The translations under genes and the position numbers were made by a program. Below the pieces are notes generated by a model. That model ran no database searches and was not told the DNA's origin. It worked only from the letters and a program-made list of their open reading frames with translations. Shown piece after piece: positions 45,813-57,885 of a stretch of 64,000 nucleotides of DNA. Numbering within the stretch: the first letter of the stretch is position 1; every line of letters starts with the position of its first letter. The stretch is from Ailurus styani (taxonomy: Eukaryota > Chordata > Mammalia > Carnivora > Ailuridae), in NCBI GenBank assembly GCA_002007465.1, contig LNAC01000031.1:5215847-5279846 (forward strand). Reading direction: 5' to 3'.

Positions 45813-47754
45813 GTATGATAATTCTTTATTACTTACATTGTTATTCATTAAATTCAGTAATCATAGCTGCATGTTTCTGTGGCTATAGTAACAGTTATGT
45901 GGATGTGGCCATTTTAAAACTCCTATTTTAAGATTTAACTGGACAGATTTGCCGTGGGCAGGAACCTGATGGATCGTTCAAGGTCCGAGTCCAAGAATAC
46001 ACCCCCCCCCAGACTTCCGGAAAGCGAGATATCTCAGCCAATATATACTTTTCTCCGTGACAGTTAAAAAGTAAAATTTTACATATTGCATAATTCCAAA
46101 TCCCAATAACAGAGCCAAGAAAAGTCCTTAGTGTTAAAAAAATTAATAATCTTGACCATCCTTGTCTTAGTTTTATTGTTCTACAGATTTCTTTTTTTTC
46201 TCAAAATAGGAAAATCATTGGCAGTAGGATGCTGGTTGGTAATGTTTAAATATGTGAGTCAATTGGAAGTGGATGTGACCTATTTAAGAGACGTCTTATT
46301 GTTTCTGAGATTTCAGTTTTTAAAAAGGCACAAGTGAGAATTTGATAGATCCAAATAGTCCTCTAACAATGTTCATCTCGTGGCCTTTTACTTTGGTTAT
46401 TTAAAAACTGCTGATGAGACCAACTTGCAGTGCTCGAAAATCTGAGAGAATACTTTCCTCTGAGCTTTAGCTGGGATTTTCTGCTCTCACATGAGTTTTG
46501 CTTATTCAGGATTTCAGTCTGAAGTTTAAGTGGAGTCCTCCTTTCGAAATCCTTTACTTTATTGTCATATTTGTTAGAATATGAGTACCTTATGCTTCCT
46601 TATAGTTTCCAGGTTAGCAGAATATGACTTTATTATGGGGCTTACAAGAAGAGCCTTAATTATAGTAACAAATCAACATTTTAGTATTACCATTCAAATG
46701 AGTGTATGCACATCTGTTTAGCACTCTGAGGTCTGTCCTCCTCTCAGGCCTTGTATGGGACTTTCATTAATGTCTGAGCACATGGAACAAAGAGTGAGTA
46801 TGTCCCTTTGTGTTGTAAGTTACCAGAAAGTTAGGCAGCCAGCTTCCCATAGACATGTTGTTGTCTCCTCAAAGAAAGCGATTGCCATCATCATTAAGAT
46901 TTAGAAAAGAAAATCTGCCTCTTTCAATAGTGCCTTCACACAATAAATACATTGAGGTACAGTTAAGCAAACTTTATTATGATTTTTCACTATCATAGAG
47001 GCACTTTGATGTTAATGAGGAAAAATGATACTGAGTTTCTGTGTGTATTTTATGCCATTACTTCCAGGTTCCACAGGGCCTTATAATAGACGCAGTAATA
47101 TTCTCCTGAAAATGCCACGATGCCATCTTTGATTCACTCTTTCCAAAGTCATTCCCCACAACTGTTGGCGAAATTCGAAAACAGAGAAATCTCTGTAATT
47201 ATATCATTTGTTCGGGAACAGTTGTTTTGAATGCTTTAACATCACAGTGTGTTGTGTAAGTCTTCATAAACTCCCTCTGGCTTTTCGAGGTCACTTGAAA
47301 TGAATTCAAGATGGCAGACATTTTCTCCCAATTTTCTTCTGATTAAAAAAAAAAAATCAGGCACTCAAAGTCCTAGAAACTTCGGCACGTGTATCTGATC
47401 ATACCTGAGTGGTTCCACTGTAAGGGAATCAAAGTTCACTGGGGAGAAAAGATAATAATCTCCCTCTTAGCTTGTAGTCAGTTTCCAACAGCCTTGGTCG
47501 TACAAAGCACAAACTGAACGCAAGATGCTTGCAAGAAAGAGGGGGAGGTCACCATGAAGGTAGGCAAAGGGCCTGTAGACACTGACGGTGAGAAAAGAGG
47601 CCTCACAAACTGCCTGTGAATGTGCAGTAAGAGTACTTTCGAGAAGAAACGATAGTATTAACTGTTTCATTGAATAGAAGCACTGAATCACACTCTCCTG
47701 AATGTGATTGAAATAACAAATAACAAAACTGAACTGCATTTATCTAGACCTGAG

Positions 47755-47870
47755 CTGGGCCTTCCATGAGAAAGGGGGGGCCTGCCTTTTCCACCCTGGT
47801 ACTCCAGCATCACCTGCAGAGTATCTAGCACTTGGTAGGTTCCCAATATAAATGGCTCTCTAAATCAATA
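47755..47870 (+). mobile_element. possible L2 or MIR 3' end fragment
   Basis: CCACCCTGGTACTCCAGCAT, GTATCTAGCACTTGGTAGGT and CCCAATATAAATGGC resemble an L2-type tail. Weak. Confidence 0.35.
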
Positions 47871-48072
47871 GGCCAGCCAGTAAACCAGCAATCAGTCTGA
47901 AAATTTTTCTAAAGTGGAGAAAGTCTTCTTGAATGATGCCAGATAAATAAGGCTTTGCTCTAGTAAAGCTGGTTATTAAATGATGATAGACATAGCTTAA
48001 TGCTCTGCAGCAATTTTCCCTAGACCTTCAATTAAATTCTAATGAGTTGAATCCTCTAAATAATAATATAGT

Positions 48073-48275
48073 AATCCTCTATATAATAATAACTCATATA
48101 TAATAATATATTATTATGTTATATGTATGCTATATATGTTACACATATAACAACTAATATATAATAATATAATAATCTTCTATATAATAACAACAAATAT
48201 ATAATAATATATCATTATGTTATATATATAACAACTAATATGTATATAATAATAAAATAATCCTCTGTATAATAA
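48073..48275. repeat. AT-rich minisatellite, about 2.2 units
   Basis: Units start with AATCCTCTATATAATAAT at 48073, AATCTTCTATATAATAAC at 48174 and AATCCTCTGTATAATAAC at 48259 (spacing 101 and 85). The last unit runs straight into the MIR that follows. Confidence 0.75.
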
Positions 48276-48277
48276 CA

Positions 48278-48475
48278 ACAACTCATATTGCTGAGCATTT
48301 ATGTGCCAGGAAACTGTTTTATAGGCGTTAAGGCATGAAAGGGCTTTTCATGCATAAATGAATCTAATATTCCCTAACAATCTAATTATAAGGGAGATAC
48401 TATTATTTTCCCGATATACAGAGGAAAAAACTGAGGCACAGAAAAGAACCTTGCCCAAAGCGTGTAACAGATATT
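48278..48475 (-). mobile_element. MIR SINE, antisense
   Basis: GCTGAGCATTTATGTGCCAG, CTGTTTTATAGGCGTTAAGG, TACTATTATTTTCCCGATAT, AAACTGAGGCACAGAAAAGA and CCTTGCCCAAAGC follow antisense MIR. Confidence 0.88.
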
Positions 48476-51400
48476 ATTTTCTTTCTAAAGGAGCTTTTAA
48501 AATAATATACCTTGCAATCTAAGTATCATAACAATTCCAGAAAAAAAAAACTGATGTAGGATTTTGCTTCATCTTACAGATATTAAATGATGTACTTAAA
48601 AATGAAATGTTTCAAAGATCTCATTGCATAACCAGAGCCTTTTTTAGGCCAGTTTATTGAAAAGAACTGCTTTCCATTAAGAGAGGGGTATGAGCAGCAC
48701 CCCATTGTTACAAACATATTGTTCCCATCATTCCCTGTTGATGGATCTCGGGTCTATTATTATAATATTGGTTCCACTTGGCCCACTTTTTCATAAATGC
48801 AGCTGCTTCACGGAGCACACGCATTTGTACCATTATGTGGCTTGGTTTTAGGCCCAGATCAGTAAACTTCATAATGTTTAAGTGCCTTTTTTTTCCGATT
48901 CCATTTTATTTTTCTTTGCTAATTTTCTGTCCAAAAATAAATGTAGAATAATGAAATCAAATTGGAAAAACAATAATTTTTTTGTCCTGATGTCAATTAA
49001 AGTGGAAAGCGTAAGAAACGCAGGGTTAATGCTGCTCCAGCCTCTTTGGCACCACCTGTGTGTTCTGGGGAAGAGGCAGAGCCGGCTGCCGAGATTAGAA
49101 GCTGCAGTCGGTCTGGGAGGTGAGGGATAAAATAGAGGCGAGCATGTTCCTGGGAATGTCCTTGCTATTGTGTGCCATGAATTAGGTTTTTAAATTTTAC
49201 TATGAATATTGTATGCCTAAGAGCAAACACAGTCGTATGTGGCGCAGAAGGCCCGGCTCGTCTTTCGGAATCATCTATTGTAGATGTGGAAATGTCTCAT
49301 AAATTGGGTCTAATTTTCATCAGGCTCTTGACCAGACATTTGTGTTCTTGTGGATGTCAGTGGGTGCAACATGGAAAAAAAACCAGAGTGCACACTCTCT
49401 TTCTCTTCAGTACTGTCATTTCTCACTGTAATGAGCACAAAAATAATTGGACAACTGAGCTATCAGTAAAAGGACACACTTCAGTGTGCGTCAAAGAATT
49501 ATTTTACAGGACAAACTTTAATCTTTAAATGTGATTGTAGATAATTTGTGGTACCATCTGTCCATTTGGAATTGTTTTAGCCTTTTCTGTCGTTATACAG
49601 TGAGTGCCGCTGTGTTTAACAGTAACATTTGATATTTTACACATTTAATTTCTGTTCTGCTGTGTGGTCCTTAGGGAATGGAACGCTAGTGCTACATGAG
49701 AGAGACAAAGTATTGATCAGTTAACATTTCAGCTACATTTATGTATGTCGCAAAATTAATGAAAATGCCAGACAAAAATGTCAGAGTGCACAAAAAGGTA
49801 GAATTTAAATTTGGTAGTTTAATGAAAAGTTTAAGATGTGCATTATCAAAAATGTCCTCTTGCCTTTAAAGTACAATTCCTAACAGAATAACTATGGGGA
49901 GACACATATTTTACTTAGAGGAGCAGTGAACATGAATTATGAAGGGATGTCATCCCCTCAGAGTACCTTGTGTTCCAGAACGGGCGTGTTTGAATGCCTA
50001 ACTGTTACTCATAAAATACATTCGTTTCTGTTCATATCTGGGAGGCTACTGGCTTTAATCCTCTATACTGACCAGCCTATGAGGCAGGCTTCCTACCAAG
50101 AATCTTCCCCACCTGGTTTTGCCTTGGTATCCCCTGTGTTCCCTTTGTGTCAAAACTGAGAATTCCCTCTCCAGCAATTCATCCAGGCCACTCTGGTTCA
50201 TTACTCGTTCCTTTCTGGGTCCTTTTCAAATGCCTGGTTTTCCTTTGCTTCCAGATAATTTGTGCTCCACCTTCATTCAGTCCCCATTTTAGTAAAGGAT
50301 CACACTCGGGACAACAGCTACTCTCAGAAAAGCTGGGCCATTATTCAGGAAAAGAGAAAAAACAGAGACGATGTATGCAAAGAATGACACAAGGCAGCTC
50401 TGTGTAGCCAAATGATTTTTTTTAAAAAAATGGAGGAAGCATAAGCAAGGGAGGAAGAACTGAACTTGCACAGGCGTTGGGAATATAATACAACGATCTG
50501 AGGACAATAGGCTCGTGAGGATACCGTATCGAGTATTTCCTTGGAGAAAGCCTGCTACTATTAAACAACATATGGATTTTTCTAAAAGTTATTACAAACA
50601 ATAAGGACATTTTCAGTGGCCTTCACATTCAAGGACTAAAAAAGGGGCATCGCTTAAGAAGAAGTATCAATGTGAAACAAAGGCATATCTACACCTACAT
50701 GTAGTTAGAGTCTCAGCATTCATGTTAGTGAGCAGTGTGGGGGGATTGTAGGGGACGTAGGAAAGGTAACTTTAAGATTCCAACAGAAATTTCTGTTTTC
50801 AGCATTTAAGAGACATCAGTAATACCACACCAACAAAATTACACTTCGAGTCTATGGCAGTTTTCAAACGATTTTTAAAGAAGCTTTTGTTGTTGTTGTT
50901 GTTGCTACAATTATTTTTTTAGTGCTAAGCAGAAAAATTGGAAATGTTCCAGGCATAATTGTTGTTATTTTCCCTGCAACAACAAAAACAGAAGGACCCT
51001 CGAAAATCAAAGAAACAAGTACTAAAGCAAAATGATCTATAACTCATGGTCCTATCCTTGCATTCTCTCATTTTCCTAAAATTATGTAAATCAGAATTTC
51101 CTTTTGTCCACCCTTCTTCATTTATGCTTTCCTCTGAAAACACTTATTAAGTTTACTAAACAATACTTCCAGTCTAATTTATACAAATTTTAAAGGTACA
51201 TTAAACATTTCCTTTACAAATGTGTGAGGAAAGAAGGAAGCCTGTATGGAACTTTGCTGATTTAGAAGATTATATACCTCCAAAATGACCTAAAATTCCT
51301 TTTACACGGTCAAAGACTATTGAAACTTAGGGATTCCAGTACCACAATTTCCTTTTCAGTAAATAGATTGTGTGTCCAATTCATATGGACATACTGACAC

Positions 51401-53400
51401 TTTAAGTTGATACTCAAACTCTACATTTTTCCCAAAAATTTATCTGAATTCCAAAGAAGAAAAAAATTCAAAAAAAAATTCTCAAACATTGGCTTATACA
51501 GAATTATGTTTTCTTAGGTGGTACCTTTCACAAAACACTGCATATAAATTTTTGCAGTTGCATAAAAACCCTTCAAGGACCACGATTTAGAAGTGAGTTG
51601 AGTTTTAGGATTGATCACAGTTAGCTAAAAATCAACCGTGAATCTTAGGAAATGCAGCAAATCAGATATTAATGGAACAAAACATTTTGACTAGATTTCT
51701 CTAATACTTCTTGAGGCGTGATGCTCTAGCTCAGTTGATAAATCTGTTTAAATGTGTGGTCCTTTTGTTTCGTATTTTAGCTGTTCCATCTACAAAGGCA
51801 GCATCTCCTCAAATCAGTGCATCGTTCTCTTTAGATGGTGCCAACACCCTTTTTTTGTGTCTGTTTGCATAGATGTCAGCAAAATGGCCTCCCTCTCTTT
51901 GGAGGGAGATAATCACCTAAGACACAGAGTCTACTACTCTCTGAAAAGCTTATTCCTCTGAAATTTTATTGTATATTTACAAGGAGAAGTGTTTAATTCT
52001 TACAGCATGTCACGCACACATTTTCTCTTATCTCTAGTCTCCCTCCTTTGTCCTGCAAGGTAGGAAGTAGTAAAATGCTGTCATCTGGGACATATTCTTG
52101 GATGTCGCAAATCATGGATGACAAATCATGGATGATTTGGGGAAAATTAAAACTATTTCAGTTTTCTTCGGGTAGAGTGCTATCGATATTATAATCAAAC
52201 ATAAACTGCAAATATCACATACATAACAGTGATTCCTTATTGAAATCAGGAATTAGGCTTCTAGTGAATCCTCGTGGCTTGTGTAATGAATGCTGGGGTA
52301 GTCGGGGACACCGGGGGCTCGGTGTGGTCTCCTTCTGGCTGTATGGCTGTTGTCCCACTTCGCTGCAAGCATTACTTCTCAGGTAGTATCAGCCTCAGGA
52401 CCTTAGTGAGACCCTTTACAAATATGCAGCTTGGTCCAGATTTTATAACTGAGTTGACTTAAGGATCAAAAATTATAAAATAATGAAATCATAATCTGTC
52501 CTCAGATTCCTCGACCAATGTTCTTGTCTTCTGAAGAATTTTCTACCTTCCAGCTTCAATTTAAATTGTTTGTGACAAGAAAGCAAGCCACATTCTGTTG
52601 TGAAATATTATCATGTAAAGTGTTTTTGCAAATAAAAAGACTTAAATGAAGGAGATAATTATATAATTTGTTTTACTAGGATTTTATAAAGTAAGTAATA
52701 ACTCTTCTGAAAGATTGTAAATTACCACAGAAATGTGGTCATTAAAATACTTCAGTCAGTAAGTTTACTCTGCACATATTTTCATGCCCCCTGTATCAGG
52801 TAAATATTAAGAAATATGAGTAGAATGCTTTCCTTTGTCCCATTTTTCTATTTTGACCAGTAATGAAGATGTACCTTAGAATTATAAATGTGTTAGAGTT
52901 AATTTACCAAGGGAGAAGCCGACCTGAAATGTTGTTAAGAAAGTTGTTTCTGGGTTTTTGTTTTTTGTTTTTTGTTGTGTTTTGTGTGTGTGTGTGTGTG
53001 TCCTTCTCTTGTCCTCATTTTACAACATTGACCATTATAGTCAGAATTGGTTATACCCAGTAGCCAGACTTGCTGTAATAAGTCTGGGAGTTGACTCCAC
53101 ATTGCGCCTTCTCCTTTGCTGTGACGACAGAGGCCCAACACTCAGTAAGTGGTAACATCAGCGATCAGTAAGAGAGAAAAGATGAAGGAGTAACCATTTC
53201 TCATGTTCGCATCAGTCATCAGCTATTGGCTCAAAGGGACGTAATGAAGAGAAAATCAGAGCAAAGCTAACAAGCAAGAAAAGATGGAAATTATATTAAA
53301 GTGTCTATAGATATTTGGGTGAAAATGAAAGGCAACCCTGATTTTAGGAATGAAAAAAGAAATGTTAGAGATAAAACTTGGTTTTTATTTTATCTTAAGT

Positions 53401-53625
53401 CAGTGTTTCTCAGTGGGGTTTTTTTTCCCATATTCAACCCCCTAAGAAGAAAATTTTCAGTAAATGAAAGAAAATAAATGCTAAGGAATAGTATTTTCTC
53501 AGGGAATGTTGGGTTTTGGAAGGTCACAAAGCATTGTAATATCTAATTTTTTTTTAATTCTCCCATACGAACCAATTTTTGCCCTCTGGGGTACCATATT
53601 GCCCCCCACTGAGAATGCACACTTG
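53401..53625. mobile_element. possible hAT-type MITE
   Basis: Begins CAGTGTTTCTCAGTGGGG and ends with CCCCACTGAGAATGC. TTCTCAGTGGGG (53407-53418) and CCCCACTGAGAA (53604-53615) are exact inverted repeats of 12 bp, and the CAGTG-TTCTCA form is typical of hAT/Charlie ends. No clean 8-bp duplication was seen. Confidence 0.5.
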
Positions 53626-54486
53626 TAAATGAGGTTTAATGTGAGCTTAACTATGTTTATTTTCTTGCTTTTGGTAGTGAAGTCTAGTTTGGATTTTCTG
53701 TAGTTTGCATACAATAAAAATTATTCCCATAGGTAATCAGGCTGGAGAAAGATAATTTGTGATCTCTACACAAAATTATTGACTACATTAGAATCCAATT
53801 GAAGAAAGGATTTTGTTTGGCTTCAAAGAGATTAACAAATTGAATCTTCCTCTTAAGAAAATCCATATGAGAATTTTTTTCTCTTTACCCAATTCCAGGG
53901 GTGCATTGTTGTGCTTCACTGAAATGGAGAAGTAGGGTGAACATTAATTCTGGCCTAAGTAATATAACTTCCATCATTAGGAGGGTTTGATGGGTTTTGT
54001 CTATACATTGCACTGTATTTATGACTAGTAGATAATCTTGATATTCTTAAAAGAGTGTCATTATGTCAGAGATATAAAAGCATACTTCATTAGGCTTGAT
54101 TACCTATTAGATCTTCATTGGAAGGGAAGGAAAAAGGTTGTGAAATAAGTAAGTCATTTTAAATAGTGAAGATACAGGTTTTACTATTCTGCATGTCAAA
54201 TTGTCTGATTCCCCAAAGGAATCAAAAAACTTTCACCATTTTATTTTATCAACAATATGTAAATATATGATGTTTTATATTCTACTTAGCTCTACACAAA
54301 TAATTCTAGGGTACTTTCGATTGTTAGCATTCTATACATTTCTTGCCAAGCAGACTTCAGGCAGTGCTTACATGTTTAAAAAAAGAAATCTGTCATTCAG
54401 TTTTGTCATAAAATGTTGGTGAAGTAAATATTATTTTCCTTAGTTAATTACAGAAGTCTTTCGGATTTAGCTTAAAATAATAGATT

Positions 54487-54686
54487 GCTGGGTGCCTGGG
54501 TGGCTTAGGTCAGTTAAGCGTCTGCCTTCAGCCCAGGTCATGATTCCAGGGTCCTAGGATCAAGTCCTGCATCAGGGTCCCTGCTCAGCGGGAGTCTGCT
54601 TCTCCCTCTCCCTCTGCCCCTCTCCCCTGCCCGTGCTGTCTCTCACAAATAAATAAATAAAATCTTAAAAAAATTTTAAATAAAAT
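54487..54686 (+). mobile_element. SINEC, subfamily different from the majority
   Basis: GGTGCCTGGGTGGCTTAGGT, CAGTTAAGCGTCTGCCTTCA, TCTCCCTCTCCCTCTGCCCC, CCCGTGCTGTCTCTC tail, and AAATAAATAAATAAAATCTT. Target duplication AAAATAATAGATT at 54474-54486 and 54687-54699. The middle differs from the TGCCTACTTGTGATC copies, so it is an older lineage. Confidence 0.93.
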
Positions 54687-55385
54687 AAAATAATAGATTT
54701 CCAACATTAAAGTAATCCATTAATTATCTACAACTTAATATACTGAGGTTATATAAAGGAGGTGTTACATCTCGAAGCAATATTAGTAAAGGGGTGGCTG
54801 CTACTCAGAAAATTAAGTTATAACTGTAGAAGTTCGGATACCAGGGTTCACTTGTCTAGGTGGCGATATTGGACATTTTGCTGGTTGTGTTTAAATTATT
54901 TTAAATAGAGTTTGGTTCTTCCATTGTAAGAGCCTCTTTTATGCCTCAGCCAGGAGGCTAGTATTTATCAAGGAGACCTATAACCTAGGTTCTACTAGCT
55001 TCTCTGGCAGTGTACTATTTCTTTCACTTTTTTTTTAAAGAATTCTCAGAATATGAGACTGTGTCCCGACTTTCAAATAAGATATAAAAGTCTGTTTTGT
55101 AAGACAGGTGCTTATCTTTAGAACACATGTCTCCACAGTAGCAATGTCATAAATAATGACACAGAACTATAACAAAACCTATCAATCCCTTGACGGAGTT
55201 CTAGCGGTAGAGTAGAGCCATTGCATGTAGGAAGTAGATTCGGTGCAATCACAGCTTGGTGCTCAGGATGGGAGGAACCCAGCTAGTCTAAGCCTACTGT
55301 CAGCACGGACCACCTGCCTCGTGGCAAAGGCAAAGGGCCTACAAAGGTGGACAGTGTATGCAGATGAAGGACGCAGATGAAGTCA

Positions 55386-55450
55386 AAGAATGTCACAGTT
55401 GGAAGGGAGCTTGGAGACCATTTTACGGTAGAGGAAATGAAAGCGCTATA
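55386..55450 (+). mobile_element. possible ancient SINE fragment (MIR-like)
   Basis: GAATGTCACAGTTGGAAGGG, AGCTTGGAGACCATTTTACG and GTAGAGGAAATGAAAG resemble a mammal-wide SINE segment. Short and tentative. Confidence 0.4.
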
Positions 55451-55812
55451 ATATGAAGGGACTTACTGAGATACCCTCTTTCTCCCCCAATTGCTGGGAG
55501 TGGATGCTTCAAAGGCAGCAGCATTGAAAAGATAAGAGGGACAGAAAGAGAAAGAGAGGAAGATAGAAATATCTACCTCTCTATCCTGAAGTTTATGTGT
55601 CACTTGTCCTCAATTAAGGAAAACCAAGTGTCTGACGTTGTCCTATACAATTCTAAGAGTATGAAATTGGACTTCCAATCGTTGGTCTTTCCTGTTAAGC
55701 AGTATGTTGATTCGAGAGGGCTGGCACTGAGTACTGGAAAGAGTTAACTTTCCAAATGTTTCCGAAGTGTTCACTTTGCTTAGTATTCTTCCTGAGGTGT
55801 GTATCTTACGTT

Positions 55813-56010
55813 GCGGTTTTTTTTTCAGGATTTTATTTATTTATTTGACAGAGAGAGAGATCACAAGTAGACAGAGAGGCAGGCAGAGAGGGGGGAAAGC
55901 AGGCTCCCCACTGAGCAGAGAGCCCGATGCGGGACTCCATCCCAGGACCCTGAGATCATGACTTGAGCCAAAGGCAGAGGCTTAACCCACTGAGCCACCC
56001 AGGCGCCCCA
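55813..56010 (-). mobile_element. SINEC, antisense
   Basis: Target duplication TGTATCTTACGTT (55800-55812) and TGTATCTTATGTT (56011-56023), with one mismatch. Ends GAGCCACCCAGGCGCCCC. Confidence 0.94.
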
Positions 56011-57861
56011 TGTATCTTATGTTTTAATGAACTTTTCTCTTAGTTGAGGTCACATCACACTATAGCTCCTCAACCCACTGCAGAGATGAGTATCCAGTAA
56101 TAAAGAACTCTTAAAGGGTTCACTGTGTGTCTAAGTGGGGTACATTCTAGATGAGTAATGTCATTAGGCCTCCAAGTAGTATAAATTACTTATTCCCAAA
56201 TGTCAATGTAGACTCATTAAGAATGTATTTTCCAGGTTTCAAACATATATTTTCACTGAGTTACTTAAACAGTTTTAACCATCTATATTGATTCATATTG
56301 ATTTAATGGTAGCTAAGATGAAGCTGTCCATGGCCTAAATGTTCATTAGACTAAATAAATGCCAGGGGAAAAGAAAGTGTATGTATTTTGAGTTTTTTGG
56401 AAAAATTGGTGAGCCAGCTTTACCGTATTGCTCTCCTCCCAAATGTCCTTCAAAAGTCTGTAAATCGAAATTTTTCTAGCTATAATTGAGCAAACTAATA
56501 GAATAGTCTATCCTCTTACAAAGCAGTGGAAGTACTAAACTAATAATTTGGGCCTATGTTGAGATACTCTTAGATTTTGTGGGGTGTTGCCACCTTCATT
56601 GTATAAATTCTGTGCTGTAAGCTTGGTGCACCAATTTATTGCTGTTAAGGTTATTGGAATGAAGAGAGCAAATTAAATCCCCTATATGAAGTGCTTTTAA
56701 GTCCTGAAGCACAGGGGCCTGTGGATCATTTAGGCTTGAATGCTGCACACGATCATAGCACAGGTTTTGTTTCTGCGAGCAATGTTGTCTTTCAGGATTT
56801 GTATCAGTCCTGAAAACTGATATAACTTAAAATTATTGTTTGAAAATATCTTCTGCCGGATCGAAGAAAGAGAAATAAATCACAAGAAAAACCGTCTCGT
56901 CAGTGTTGGCTGAAAACGTGTAACTCTCTGTCCAAAAATATTCAATAATATTTAGGCATGTTCAGTAATACCAGGGTGCTATTTCTAATTGAGTAGAATG
57001 TTTAACCTAAGTTTAAGGAACTAGGAAATAAAATAGATTATAAACTGAAAAACGCCATTTGTCAGTATTTTTAATCCATTACTAGAACCAGTGACGGGAA
57101 ATAAATCCAGGCAGTTCTGCCCGAGATGCATTTCCGTTGCCATTAACAGACCTTCCCCGTTTTCATGCACACTCAATAAAGCTGTGTTGAATGACTGACT
57201 CCGATGACTCCAGCGGCAAAACTTGAAGTTAAAGCTGTAATATTGTAACAGAAGCCCCCAACAGTAGTATCAGATGAAGCTGAGAATAAATGTAGTATAT
57301 CAGGCATCATAAAAGAGTGAATGTGGGATACGTTTGTGCCCTCCTCTATCTACTAGGAGATTCATACATAAGATTCATACTCATTATTCTCGTCATCTTA
57401 ATGAGATCAGTGTGGGAGCATTTCTCTCCTTTTCCTCTTGCCTGTCAGAAATGGGACACTCCATTATTTCTTCTTCCTCTCTCTACTTTAAGGGACGAGT
57501 TGTATTTTCTTGGAAGGCCAGCAATGTTAACTGGTTACACCAGGCAGCCCCAGAGTGTCGCATGCAAAGGCTTAAAGACTCGAGGTAGAGACCACAGCAG
57601 TAGTTTCTCCCGTGCTCTTGCTTGCACTCTCTTTTTCATTCCAGCGTGTGCTTTTATTTTCTTTCAAATTTTTATCATCTGCCCTATTTCTCAAGGAGTT
57701 GGCTCAGAAAAGAAAAGAAAAGATAATTTCTCTGCGAGGAGGAAAATAGGGTAGCTTGAGTATTACCTCTAATTGCTATCTCCCTTCTCGTGGGGTCTAT
57801 TGCCTTAATTAATTTTCCCCCCGGTCTTCCTAAACCAGTTCTGAATGCCCTTGGTTCCTAT

Positions 57862-57885
57862 GTCCGAGCCGGACGATATGTCCGG
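57862..57885. other. GTCCG inverted-repeat cluster
   Basis: GTCCG (57862), CCGGAC (57869-57874) and GTCCGG (57880-57885) alternate in orientation. CCGGAC-N5-GTCCGG is an exact inverted repeat in otherwise CpG-poor intron. Confidence 0.85.

Noticed and set aside
48997..49130. Possible extra exon ending GGGAG before GTGAGG
   Set aside because: A reasonable donor but no matching MCTP1 peptide and no convincing acceptor.
57317..57754. 145-codon open frame on the + strand, among the longest outside repeats
   Set aside because: Low-complexity hydrophobic content (LIILVIL, FIFFQIFII), no recognisable family and a second overlapping frame; consistent with chance in about 18 kb of intron.
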